Source of the DNA: a virus
IMG/VR virus record: IMGVR_UViG_3300017753_000087
Span: 1-25,577 of that record
Strand: one strand, 5' to 3'
DNA length: 25,577 nucleotides
The notes under the pieces were generated by a model. The model was not told where the DNA came from, made no database searches, and saw nothing but the letters and a program-made list of their open reading frames with translations. Positions 11,401 to 18,294 of the stretch are shown piece after piece. Every line of letters starts with the position of its first letter. Position 1 is the first letter of the stretch. The position numbers and the translations under genes were made by a program.

Positions 11401-12970
11401 AAGCACGGTTAAAATAGGCAATGAAGATTATGCAATACAATGTGAAGCTTCTCAAGATGTAACTGTAGAAAAAATATCTGCAACAAATAGAATTAATTTA
11501 AAGGGACATAGATTACTTTATTCTCCAAGCGATCCAACAGCTTTTAAAGCATTTACCAGCTCTGTTAGTTATTCAAGAGGAGACGTTGGAGACCATAATG
11601 ATGCAATAACTGTTGGAGGCCCACTAACTATCCATGGAACAAATTTTGGAGCATCTACAACAGATACAGTAAAGTGTATGCATATATTTAATTCACTAAA
11701 CCTCGTACACTCGGCTTCCATTCATTATTCAGTAGATAACCAAATGTCACAAGAAGAATTGGTTATTAACCTCTCCCCTCCATTTTTACCTGACGCTCCT
11801 GATGGAACTAGAATGTTTCAATGGAGAGATGGAGTTGGTGCAAGTATAAATAATGTAGCATTGGCAAGTAGCGAATCTAATCAAGGGTTAATGTCTCAAT
11901 CTAGACTATTTATTCCTGGTACTATTGGTGGCCACAACCCATCTTTTCCAATAAACACTAGTTCATTTTTCTATTTTTCAGCATCAACAAGCCATAGCTA
12001 TGCTAGTGACGGCTATTCTCCAGACATATTTTATCAAATGCACATATCTGGAGCTGCAGATGACTGCAATTGTAGAAACTTTGGATCACAGGCAAGATTA
12101 TATTTTCACAATGATATAGAAAAATTAGAATTTGCAACAATTCCTGGAGTTAACAATTCAATTACAGCTAATTCTGGTGTTGGTGCATTGTCATCAGTAG
12201 TAGCTACTGGAGTAACCCAACTAGAACTAGAACCAAGCTTAGGAATAAATGTACCAACGTACAAAAATGTTGAAGCAATAGGATTCTTTTCAGAATCAGT
12301 AAACAGACTTTCAAGTTTTCCAGGATTTGTAACCATGTCTTCGGTTATAACAACAACTAATAACCCGCCAGCACCTTTTTTAACTGCATCTTGGAAATTT
12401 GGTGCAACTATACCTATTAATCCTGCTAGATCAAGGGCGATCCAAAATATGATTTACAACCCAACTTGGAAATCGTATAATCCATTAGGAGATAGTGGAC
12501 CATCAGGTGGGGGTACTTTTCCAAATAACTTAGACCACTCCAATATAAACTCACTCCGACCTGAACCAGGAACAGGCTTATCAAACGCAGGTATAGGCTT
12601 AAGCTTTGAATGGAATGCTGTAGAACTTTTTCACTATAGAAACGGATCAACTGCTAATTTTACTGACGCACCAGTAATAACTGGTTCATTTGCAGATACA
12701 AGAACTTCACAATCATTTTTTGAAAATCCAACATATTTTCCAGCAAATAGACTAAACGCAAACCAAGTTGCAGGATATGACAATATATTTGCAAGTAATC
12801 AAACCTATGGACCACATGTAATAAATTACGCAAATGCAGCAAATGCTAATCAAAATTCTGTTACAACTTCTTCGGTAATGTTTGAAGTTACCGGTACAAT
12901 TAAAAATTGTAACGGTGATGCCATAAAAACTTATTATGCTTCTCAATCTGTAATGTTTTATAGAGGATAA
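8471..12970 (+). CDS. Giant adhesin/tail-fibre-like structural protein
   Basis: A single 1499-residue reading frame, the largest in the window. It is rich in Ser, Thr, Asn and Gly and poor in Lys, as in beta-rich extracellular proteins. No signal peptide is obvious. Cysteine-containing Ig-like repeats can be picked out: NLTICYTES (about residue 335) and KVTVCYTASS (about 710), and FGDTICQKN near 650. A VGGPLTIHGTNFG segment near 1050 recalls IPT/TIG domains. Paired cysteines recur (CSCS, DCCP, CNC). Such modules resemble Bacteroidetes surface adhesins, which fits a receptor-binding fibre or decoration protein. The ATG at 8471 has no Shine-Dalgarno and lies 3 nt after TATATTTATA (8458-8467). 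If that is a -10 box, the message would be nearly leaderless or Met45 (8603) would be the start. The exact virion role is unknown. Confidence 0.65.
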   Translation: MCISDNSCSISTEFGNLNSQQLSCSYFPLSLGNYPWNFTPLETNMSTPGVVNADSIVLDPYIPSLEIGMVGFSTGASPSEFVITSLNEPDAEIDVAPLITIGPGVPISFTKTQGRVSCSIFKLSESVQTKDRENACVDFLQFFVSSGSNAPHQQPTTHIFTDDGFDFSVTPQQELLVWQGGWTTQNTFIEADQLSIGTPLVSWANDIYQYVQITSMSYDANNSVGVNWMTTGTNSYQLENGIVVRGFIDDYCSCSPSASINDVPCDSTASYCVSESLELRFSGSESGGSDDGQGGGTFKNWSVVVNEGNVVADSTLANNNQELTMSISHLSQSANLTICYTESRHLGPISSTPYEFDQGQFYVGSLTSQSVEVSGGYIASASSLPEVGILLDAVLGTGAIEQTYTPFVATHQESDPSSVTYTHFHYFIYCTGSHANLPGVNEGFTSQSYYLYGVNTHIHLFASDSADDGQLHQEHPSYSNAGYSLAWKINSLWTASADITDPNPFVTPANGGANRFGYNFGTFGHSTTWRNNNAFSGMHSWPSASYAYRPTNITPANGVEPISIANDFDSTYYGDTIFLISPQTGSRCASHNDPSHRNLTWASTGSFFYTGSYPHLTWGGAVCSDTDYGIVASDDCCFNLRLNRKPFADFGDTICQKNAGSAINLTEELPILNADTIIYTLASGAIGTFLFEDTRSLLILDPSTFSKGKVTVCYTASSNNPDCTNDADETYETGATSTPDCCPAISGCATIFLHPGFSAGKDAISCYPTMSMTGIQPTFTFTDTVVSQPTWSLKGAILQFDNYELNPIVAQSDADEIWQDLSGAIAGVQPFANTSANSNATNSYSTEIHMNPEADEDLNFGWFTMSLNVSNGPCNFSDTAIYYVARTFPHAYNPHVGQFRTDCHNPEEGNIINGPLDPETGFIQLQATGSPGLWSYVDPNPPIGAHPNIVDFNNPTTGIRLGICEGPATVRWTQNSSSTVKIGNEDYAIQCEASQDVTVEKISATNRINLKGHRLLYSPSDPTAFKAFTSSVSYSRGDVGDHNDAITVGGPLTIHGTNFGASTTDTVKCMHIFNSLNLVHSASIHYSVDNQMSQEELVINLSPPFLPDAPDGTRMFQWRDGVGASINNVALASSESNQGLMSQSRLFIPGTIGGHNPSFPINTSSFFYFSASTSHSYASDGYSPDIFYQMHISGAADDCNCRNFGSQARLYFHNDIEKLEFATIPGVNNSITANSGVGALSSVVATGVTQLELEPSLGINVPTYKNVEAIGFFSESVNRLSSFPGFVTMSSVITTTNNPPAPFLTASWKFGATIPINPARSRAIQNMIYNPTWKSYNPLGDSGPSGGGTFPNNLDHSNINSLRPEPGTGLSNAGIGLSFEWNAVELFHYRNGSTANFTDAPVITGSFADTRTSQSFFENPTYFPANRLNANQVAGYDNIFASNQTYGPHVINYANAANANQNSVTTSSVMFEVTGTIKNCNGDAIKTYYASQSVMFYRG

Positions 12971-12973
12971 AAT

Positions 12974-13921
12974 ATGAAATATGTTTTAGGATATAATACT
13001 GTTTCTTATTTTACGGCCTATGTTTTAGATATACCATTAATTAAACATAAAACTTTAGAAGAATTAGATAGAAATCATGGAGCAGACTTTATACCGTCTA
13101 ATCTTTTACAATTTACTTCTAATATATTTAAAGACTGTAAAATAGAAGAATATGAAAGATTTTATAATGATAGAGGCAGATTTACTTCAAAACAACCTAA
13201 AAATTTCCATAACCTGTATTCATTATATACCAGGGGAAAAACAAATGTAGAAAAAAGTTATCTAAACCAGCTGGAAAAGTATCAAAAATACGTTTCAATT
13301 AATGGATTAAATGCTGAAGATAGCTTTAATACACTACTTGAAAAAATTAAAGAAAGTGTAAATAAAACTATTATAGATAATCAACTAACAGGTATAGATA
13401 TTCAAGAGAAAGAACTTATTGGTCAACCAGATATAAAATTTACAAATCTCATATCTACTATAAACTTAGTTGATTTGTCAGAACTAGATAAATCTGGAAC
13501 AATTAGAAAATCTATAGTTAAAAACTATAATTTAGAAGGTTTTAATTTGCCTCACAATGACAAATTTATTTATTGCTGTAAACTGGAGTCAACAGAAGAT
13601 AAAACTCTAGCTGGAATATATAAACAGGTACTAGCAACCGGACAACCATATTATAGAAAAACATATAACAAAGATTCTATATTGTATGAATGTATGAGAA
13701 ATATCTATAATAAGCAAATAGAAGGAAATACAATACTTAAATATTCAGAAACAACTCAAATTTCAGATAACCTAAATATAGGTAGATCACTTGGCATTGA
13801 TTTAATTGGAAAGTTTTCTCAATGGAAAGAAAATACAACATTAGAAACAATTTACAATCAATGTATGGAGCTAAATGAATTTTATGATATTGGTGAAAAT
13901 AATCATAAAAAAGTTTTTTAG
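12974..13921 (+). CDS. Uncharacterised protein, degenerate flavoprotein/UDP-galactopyranose-mutase-like
   Basis: A 315-residue protein I do not firmly recognise. The N-terminus YVLGYNTVSYFTAYVL (residues 3-18) looks like the first beta-strand/turn/helix of an FAD- or NAD-binding Rossmann fold, but the GxGxxG glycines are mostly lost. Later segments, LISTINLVDLSEL and a GQPYYRKTYNKDSILYE strand, resemble the ISTIPL and substrate-side strands of UDP-galactopyranose-mutase/amine-oxidase-like phage proteins. The middle (about 75-150) is charged and helical. It starts 3 nt after the giant structural gene with no promoter, so it may be read through from it. Its last codons (GTT TTT TAG) form part of the next promoter element. 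Alternatives are a scaffold-only relative or an unrelated protein. Confidence 0.45.
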   Translation: MKYVLGYNTVSYFTAYVLDIPLIKHKTLEELDRNHGADFIPSNLLQFTSNIFKDCKIEEYERFYNDRGRFTSKQPKNFHNLYSLYTRGKTNVEKSYLNQLEKYQKYVSINGLNAEDSFNTLLEKIKESVNKTIIDNQLTGIDIQEKELIGQPDIKFTNLISTINLVDLSELDKSGTIRKSIVKNYNLEGFNLPHNDKFIYCCKLESTEDKTLAGIYKQVLATGQPYYRKTYNKDSILYECMRNIYNKQIEGNTILKYSETTQISDNLNIGRSLGIDLIGKFSQWKENTTLETIYNQCMELNEFYDIGENNHKKVF

Positions 13922-13944
13922 TATCAAATATTTTTGTTATATTA
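13914..13944 (+). promoter_or_regulatory. Promoter-like element P7 overlapping a stop codon
   Basis: T6-A at 13914-13920 includes the stop codon of the preceding gene. It is followed by GTATCAAATATTTTTG and TTATATTA at 13937-13944. It matches the element before the gp32-like gene almost base for base, with the same spacing. It likely starts the nucleotide-metabolism block (thymidylate-synthase-fold enzyme to SGNH-like protein). Confidence 0.5.
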
Positions 13945-13970
13945 GTAATATAAAAAAATAAAAGGGTTAT

Positions 13971-14822
13971 ATGAACAAATTTGACAGCTTACACGAGCTA
14001 TTTTTATCAGAGCTTCAAGCTTTAACTGGTTTTGGAAATCACGTTAATAGCAACGGAAGTAAACAAACAGAATTACTTTTCAGATCTTTTGAATTAACAG
14101 ATCCTACAAAATTAGGAATACGTTTTCCATCTAGAAAATTTAATACAAACTATGCTGTAATGGAATTTTTATGGTATTTATCTAGAAATAAAAGAGTAGA
14201 TAATATTGGCAAGTGCGCAAGTATTTGGCTTAGAATACAAGATGGACAAAATGAAGTAGAATCTAACTATGGTAGCTTTATTCTCGGTCAACAATGGGAC
14301 TGGATCAAGAAAGAGTTAGAAAAAGATAAAGACTCTAGGCGATGTACAATTGTAATAGGTCAACCTTATCATAAAACAAAAAACTGGCACGATATTCCAT
14401 GTACGCAATACCTTCAAGTATTTATTCGAGATAATAAATTGCACTTAGGTGTTAACATGCGAAGTAATGATATTATATTTGGTATGTGTAACGACATATT
14501 TAATTTTGCACTATTTCAACAGTTAATGTTAAATGAACTAAGAGAAATATATCCAGACCTAGAACTAGGTTCTTATTATCATCAAGCAGGTAGTTTACAT
14601 TTATATGATATGCACTATAATATGAGAGATAATATACTTATGGATGCATCTAAAAAAGTCCGCAATGAATTGGTAGATATAAAAAATTGCAAATGGATAT
14701 TAAAACCTGAAATAACTATAGATTATATAGACAAAGAAAAAATATTTTTACCACAAAAAAGCATGGAAAAATTAGAATTGGTAGATTTTACAAACAAACA
14801 AATAAAAAAATTATTTATATGA
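13971..14822 (+). CDS. Thymidylate-synthase-fold enzyme, probable dCMP hydroxymethylase
   Basis: A 283-residue member of the thymidylate synthase (ThyA) superfamily. Visible catalytic elements are Glu65 (MEFLWYL), the Arg pair SRR at 122-124, the nucleophile Cys144 (IPCTQYLQ), Arg164-Ser165-Asp167 (MRSNDIIFG) and His210/Tyr212 (LHLYDMHY). Aligned without gaps from RSxD, the residue matching E. coli ThyA Asn177 is Asp175 (CNDIF). His147 after the catalytic Cys is replaced by Thr145. In this superfamily the Asn-to-Asp change switches the base from dUMP to dCMP, as in T4 gp42 dCMP hydroxymethylase. I therefore infer a dCMP 5-hydroxymethylase, or possibly a methylase, rather than thymidylate synthase. 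Its start follows a promoter-like element, with a weak AAAGGG ribosome site. It overlaps the next gene by 4 nt (ATGA). Confidence 0.8.
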   Translation: MNKFDSLHELFLSELQALTGFGNHVNSNGSKQTELLFRSFELTDPTKLGIRFPSRKFNTNYAVMEFLWYLSRNKRVDNIGKCASIWLRIQDGQNEVESNYGSFILGQQWDWIKKELEKDKDSRRCTIVIGQPYHKTKNWHDIPCTQYLQVFIRDNKLHLGVNMRSNDIIFGMCNDIFNFALFQQLMLNELREIYPDLELGSYYHQAGSLHLYDMHYNMRDNILMDASKKVRNELVDIKNCKWILKPEITIDYIDKEKIFLPQKSMEKLELVDFTNKQIKKLFI

Positions 14823-15100
14823 AAAAGAAAGAATCAATACTTAAAAGGGCTGACGAAATAATTCATAACCGATCAGAAGAAAAAGAAAGAAAATACGGAC
14901 CATTTAGTGAAGGCATGGAAAGAGCTGCAAAAATTGCCAGTGGTATGACTGGTAAAGACTTTGAGGCTGAAGATATGTATGCTGCGCTGGTAGCTTTAAA
15001 ACTATCTAGGCATTCTTATAACTATAGAGAAGATAACTTATTAGACTGCGTAGCTTATTTAGGCGGTTTAGACAACTATATTAAGGAGAAAAAGAAATGA
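14819..15100 (+). CDS. DUF6378-like small protein (possible nucleotide hydrolase relative)
   Basis: A 93-residue, mostly helical protein. Its pattern is an N-terminal ILKRADEIIHNRSEEKERKYG, then AAKIASGM, a VALKLSRHSYN helix and EDNLLDCVAYLGGLDNY. This fits the small phage family I know as DUF6378, which shares the Asp/Glu helix layout of MazG-type NTP pyrophosphohydrolases. Activity is not established. The ATGA overlaps at both ends (with the thymidylate-synthase-fold gene and the dUTPase) place it in one tightly coupled nucleotide-metabolism operon. If the upstream enzyme makes 5-hydroxymethyl-dCMP, a protein that removes dCTP would be needed, and this is one candidate. That link is speculation. 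Confidence 0.6.
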   Translation: MKKKESILKRADEIIHNRSEEKERKYGPFSEGMERAAKIASGMTGKDFEAEDMYAALVALKLSRHSYNYREDNLLDCVAYLGGLDNYIKEKKK

Positions 15101-15537
15101 AAATAACAAAAATTAAAGATGTAAAGACTCCAACAAGAGCAAACACAACCGATGCTGGTGTAGATTTTTTTATACCAAATGATTATACTGGTAAAACTGA
15201 CTTACCACCTGGAGAATCATGTTTTATTCCAAGTGGGATAAAAGTAAACGTACCTGAAGGATATGCTTTAATAGCATTTAATAAATCTGGAGTTGCTACT
15301 AAAAAAGGATTACATGTAGGAGCCTGTGTAGTTGATTGTGGTTATCAAGGAGAACTGCATATAAACTTAACAAACGTAAGCGCAGAATACCAAACAATTG
15401 CAGCAGGAGATAAAATAGTTCAGTTTGTACTATTACCACTAGGTGATCCAACCATAGAATTAGTAGAAGAAAATAATTTATATGAATCAGTATCCACAAG
15501 AGGAGAAGGAGGATTTGGTTCATCAGGAACAAAGTAA
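15097..15537 (+). CDS. dut: dUTPase (trimeric deoxyuridine triphosphatase)
   Basis: A 146-residue trimeric dUTPase that hydrolyses dUTP to dUMP and keeps uracil out of DNA. All five family motifs are present in order: DAGVDF at 19-24, NKSGVATKKGL at 62-72, GACVVDCGYQGEL at 75-87 (catalytic Asp80, uracil-stacking Tyr83), AGDKIVQF at 103-110 and STRGEGGFGSSG at 133-144. Motif 2 reads NKSG where PRSS is usual, a mild variation. Length is typical. A good Shine-Dalgarno (AAGGAG, about 8 nt upstream) and an ATGA overlap with the previous stop mark the start. The dUMP made here could feed host thymidylate synthesis, since the phage's own ThyA-fold enzyme looks dCMP-specific. Confidence 0.95.
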   Translation: MKITKIKDVKTPTRANTTDAGVDFFIPNDYTGKTDLPPGESCFIPSGIKVNVPEGYALIAFNKSGVATKKGLHVGACVVDCGYQGELHINLTNVSAEYQTIAAGDKIVQFVLLPLGDPTIELVEENNLYESVSTRGEGGFGSSGTK

Positions 15538-15540
15538 AAT

Positions 15541-16611
15541 ATGATAACATTAGTAGATAAAATTAAAGATAAAGGTATTAAAATAGGTATTGACGGACTT
15601 TCTGGTGCAATATCAAAAAGAATATCAAACCATAACGGGGCATGGGCTCACAAGGTAATGAACCAATGTATAAATGCAGGATATACTGACGTAACAATTT
15701 TAGATAAATCAGAAAAACTAAATAGTTACGACGTAATTATACTCTATATGGGTATAAGTTATGAAGGAACACTTAATCTTTTTGGAGGCCTAGGCGATGA
15801 CTTTTGTAAAAAACTTATTCAACTAGAAAGCTTTCCAGGAAAACTATTATCCTTACAACATGAAATGCCAGATTTGGTAGATATGGTTTCAAAAAGACTT
15901 AAAAATAGTTCAACATCTCCTTTAGCCCATATAATAGATTTAGAAGAATTACAAAAAGCAGTTAACAAAACAGAAAAATTTGATATAGTAGAAAAAACCA
16001 CAAAATTATGTTTTGGTGATAGCCACTCTTTTTCAATGTATCAACCAGGATATATGACTAGTCGTAACGACGGATTAACCCTTTATTCTGTATTAAGAGA
16101 CGGTTTAAAGGATAAAATACTAGAAAAATCTGGAATAAATACTGAAGACTTAACCCATTTAACATTTTACGCAGGTAATATAGATATTAGACACCACTTA
16201 TGTAGAAGAGAAGACTATTCTAAAGCTACTGAGGTTATGGTATTATATTTGGCAGATCAAATAAATTGTTTAAATATAAAAAATGTAGAATTAGTGCATG
16301 CTCTACCAATTGAAGATGAAAGTAGAAAATTACCTAAAACAGGATATTATAAAGATACTCCATTTTACGGAACATGGGAACAAAGATCAGAAGTTGTAAA
16401 AACATTTAATAAAACTATAGATACTGTTTGTGAACTATATGGTTGGACAGCTAAATCATGGCCGTCTAATATATTAAATGATAAAAAACAATTATCGTTT
16501 GACGCAATGGAAAAACCTAAAAGTGTTCACTTAAGCAGAGAATATTATAGATGGGATATGGAAAATAATTGCGAAAATAAATACCACAAAAGTGTAGTTT
16601 TTTCGTTCTAA
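15541..16611 (+). CDS. SGNH/GDSL-like protein of unknown substrate
   Basis: A 356-residue protein with two parts. Residues 1-145 contain strands of a possible alpha/beta domain (VTILDKSEK, YDVIILYMG) and a GLGDDF loop. From about 155, LCFGDSHSFSMYQPG (Gly159-Asp160-Ser161) matches SGNH block I. YAGNIDIRHHL (Asn213) could be block III, and SVHLSREYY (His330) resembles block V, although the Asp normally three residues before that His is Lys here. So Ser, Asn and His of an SGNH esterase may be present without the usual Asp. Substrate unknown; possibilities include acyl, acetyl or glycan esters. It follows the dUTPase by 3 nt and closes this transcription unit. Confidence 0.55.
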   Translation: MITLVDKIKDKGIKIGIDGLSGAISKRISNHNGAWAHKVMNQCINAGYTDVTILDKSEKLNSYDVIILYMGISYEGTLNLFGGLGDDFCKKLIQLESFPGKLLSLQHEMPDLVDMVSKRLKNSSTSPLAHIIDLEELQKAVNKTEKFDIVEKTTKLCFGDSHSFSMYQPGYMTSRNDGLTLYSVLRDGLKDKILEKSGINTEDLTHLTFYAGNIDIRHHLCRREDYSKATEVMVLYLADQINCLNIKNVELVHALPIEDESRKLPKTGYYKDTPFYGTWEQRSEVVKTFNKTIDTVCELYGWTAKSWPSNILNDKKQLSFDAMEKPKSVHLSREYYRWDMENNCENKYHKSVVFSF

Positions 16612-16648
16612 CTTAGTATTTATATTGGGGAAAATAAAAGTGAAATAA

Positions 16649-16688
16649 TTTTTCCGATTAAAAAAAATTTATTATATTATATAAAATA
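16649..16688 (+). promoter_or_regulatory. Promoter-like element P8 before the inositol operon
   Basis: TTATATTA at 16672-16679, followed by TATAAAATAACAATTAAAGAGG. The leader has both the AATTAAA motif and a Shine-Dalgarno (AGAGGA). The upstream T-rich box is weak (T5 at 16649-16653) compared with the other copies. A separate TAGTATTTATATTGGGG lies just upstream at 16615-16630. Confidence 0.4.
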
Positions 16689-16708
16689 ACAATTAAAGAG
16701 GAATCAAA

Positions 16709-17896
16709 ATGGCAAAAAATAGTAAAATTAAAGTAGGAATCATAGGAACAGGAAACTGTGCAAAGTCGCTTGTAGAAGGCGTACAATATTATGCTGAAAA
16801 TATTAAAGCAGAAACAGGAGTAATGAAAACAGATATTGGAGGTTATTTAGCAGGAGATGTTGAATTTGTAGTAGGGTTTGATATTGACGAACGTAAAACT
16901 GGTTTACCATTAGGTGAAGCATTACAACAACGACCAAACTGTGCATGGAATATTGTAGATAATATTGAATCTAAAGCACCAGTATTTGAAGCACCTGTTA
17001 TCGATGGTTATGCTGGTTTAATGGATAATTATCCTGAAGAAAATAGATTCTTAGTTTCTGAAAAGCTAAGAAATTCTACAGATATGAATAGAGTATCTTG
17101 GACCAATAAATTAGAAAGAAAATGGAAAGATACCATAATTAAAGAATTAAAATCAAAAAAAGTAGAAGTACTTGTTAACTATTTACCCGTTGGTTCACAA
17201 AAAACTACAGAATTTTGGGCTGAAATTTGTTTAGAAACTGGAATTTCTTTTGTAAATTGTATCCCAGTATTTATTGCATCTGACCCAGCTTGGGAACAAA
17301 GATTTATTGATGCTGGTATACCATTAATTGGAGACGATATGCGTTCTCAATTTGGGGCAAGTATTTTATCTCAGATGCTACAAGAATTAGCATTTGAAAG
17401 AGGTCACCATGTAAAAGCACACATCCAAAGAAATGTTGGTGGTAATACTGACTTTTTAAATATGGAAGACAAAACCAGATTAGCTTCAAAAAAGATTTCT
17501 AAAGAAAATGTTATTAGAGCTCAAAATGAAATTAGAGGTATTTCTACTGAAGATTCATTCCTCCATGCAGGACCTTCTGAATATATTCATTTTTACGGAG
17601 ATAATAAAGTTGCAAACTTTAGATTAGAGCTTGAAGGTTTTGGCGGTTCTCCAGTATTGTTTGATGCCCAATTAAGTGTTCAAGACAGTCCAAATTCTGC
17701 AGGAGTAGTAATAGATGCAATAAGATACTTAAAAGTTGCAAGAGAATTAGGAGTAGTAGGAGCACTAAGAGGTCCATCTGCTTTTACTCAAAAAACTCCA
17801 CCAGATCAAATGATGTTTTCAGACGCTGTTTATGAATGTACTGAACTAGCAAACAGAAGGTTAACTGAATCTACTTCAAAACAAATGAATAAATAA
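16709..17896 (+). CDS. ino1: myo-Inositol-1(3)-phosphate synthase
   Basis: A 395-residue NAD-dependent inositol-phosphate synthase of the bacterial/archaeal type, converting glucose 6-phosphate to inositol 3-phosphate (1L-myo-inositol 1-phosphate). The NAD-binding start is VGIIGTGNCAKS at 9-20. Family blocks include FVVGFDID, VNYLPVGSQ, FVNCIPVFIAS, IPLIGDDMRSQFGAS, HIQRNVGGNTDFLN and the C-terminal KVARELGVVGALRGPSAF. Length is normal, so it should be active. The start has a Shine-Dalgarno and a promoter-like element. The HAD phosphatase starts 2 nt after its stop and the aGPT-Pplase-like gene overlaps that, making a three-gene operon. Phage-encoded inositol synthesis is unusual. It may supply a precursor for DNA or surface modification, or redirect host lipid or osmolyte metabolism. 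Confidence 0.93.
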   Translation: MAKNSKIKVGIIGTGNCAKSLVEGVQYYAENIKAETGVMKTDIGGYLAGDVEFVVGFDIDERKTGLPLGEALQQRPNCAWNIVDNIESKAPVFEAPVIDGYAGLMDNYPEENRFLVSEKLRNSTDMNRVSWTNKLERKWKDTIIKELKSKKVEVLVNYLPVGSQKTTEFWAEICLETGISFVNCIPVFIASDPAWEQRFIDAGIPLIGDDMRSQFGASILSQMLQELAFERGHHVKAHIQRNVGGNTDFLNMEDKTRLASKKISKENVIRAQNEIRGISTEDSFLHAGPSEYIHFYGDNKVANFRLELEGFGGSPVLFDAQLSVQDSPNSAGVVIDAIRYLKVARELGVVGALRGPSAFTQKTPPDQMMFSDAVYECTELANRRLTESTSKQMNK

Positions 17897-17898
17897 TT

Positions 17899-18294
17899 AT
17901 GAAAGTAAACGGATTTGATATTGATGGAGTAATCCATTTAGGAAATGGAATATGCGGCGTAAGACCAGGCCCAAACGATGTAATAATAACTGGCAGAAGC
18001 CATGAAGAAGAGCCAGAAACAAAAGCTTTCTTACACAAACATGGTATAAAAAATGAAGTTTATTTTAATCCTTTACCGTTTAAGGTAAAATCTAGAGAAT
18101 CTTCTGGTACCCATAAAGCTAGAACTTTACAGTGGTTAAAAGAAGTAAAAACTATAGATGTTCAATTTTTCTTTGAAGACGATGAGGTACAAAAAGCAGA
18201 AATAGAAAAAAGCTGGAACGGTAAAGTAATACACGTTTCACACGATTTTACTGAAAAAGAAAATGTAAGACACTTAGAGGATTTGCATGCCTAA
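17899..18294 (+). CDS. Small HAD-superfamily phosphatase
   Basis: A 131-residue, capless HAD hydrolase with all four motifs: FDIDGVI (nucleophile Asp7, acid/base Asp9), VIITGRS (Thr31), the Lys in GTHKARTL (Lys73) and FFEDDEVQ (Asp94/Asp95). The catalytic set is complete, so it should be an active phosphatase. Substrate is unknown. It starts 2 nt after the inositol-phosphate synthase and overlaps the aGPT-Pplase-like gene by 8 nt. A reasonable guess is that it dephosphorylates the synthase product to free inositol or acts on a DNA-modification intermediate, but related small HADs also act on nucleotides or polynucleotide ends. Confidence 0.8.
   Translation: MKVNGFDIDGVIHLGNGICGVRPGPNDVIITGRSHEEEPETKAFLHKHGIKNEVYFNPLPFKVKSRESSGTHKARTLQWLKEVKTIDVQFFFEDDEVQKAEIEKSWNGKVIHVSHDFTEKENVRHLEDLHA

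Noticed and set aside
13971-14822. Flavin-dependent thymidylate synthase ThyX
   Set aside because: No RHRxxSxNxxSxR motif; the IPC nucleophile, RSxD and HLY motifs belong to the ThyA superfamily.
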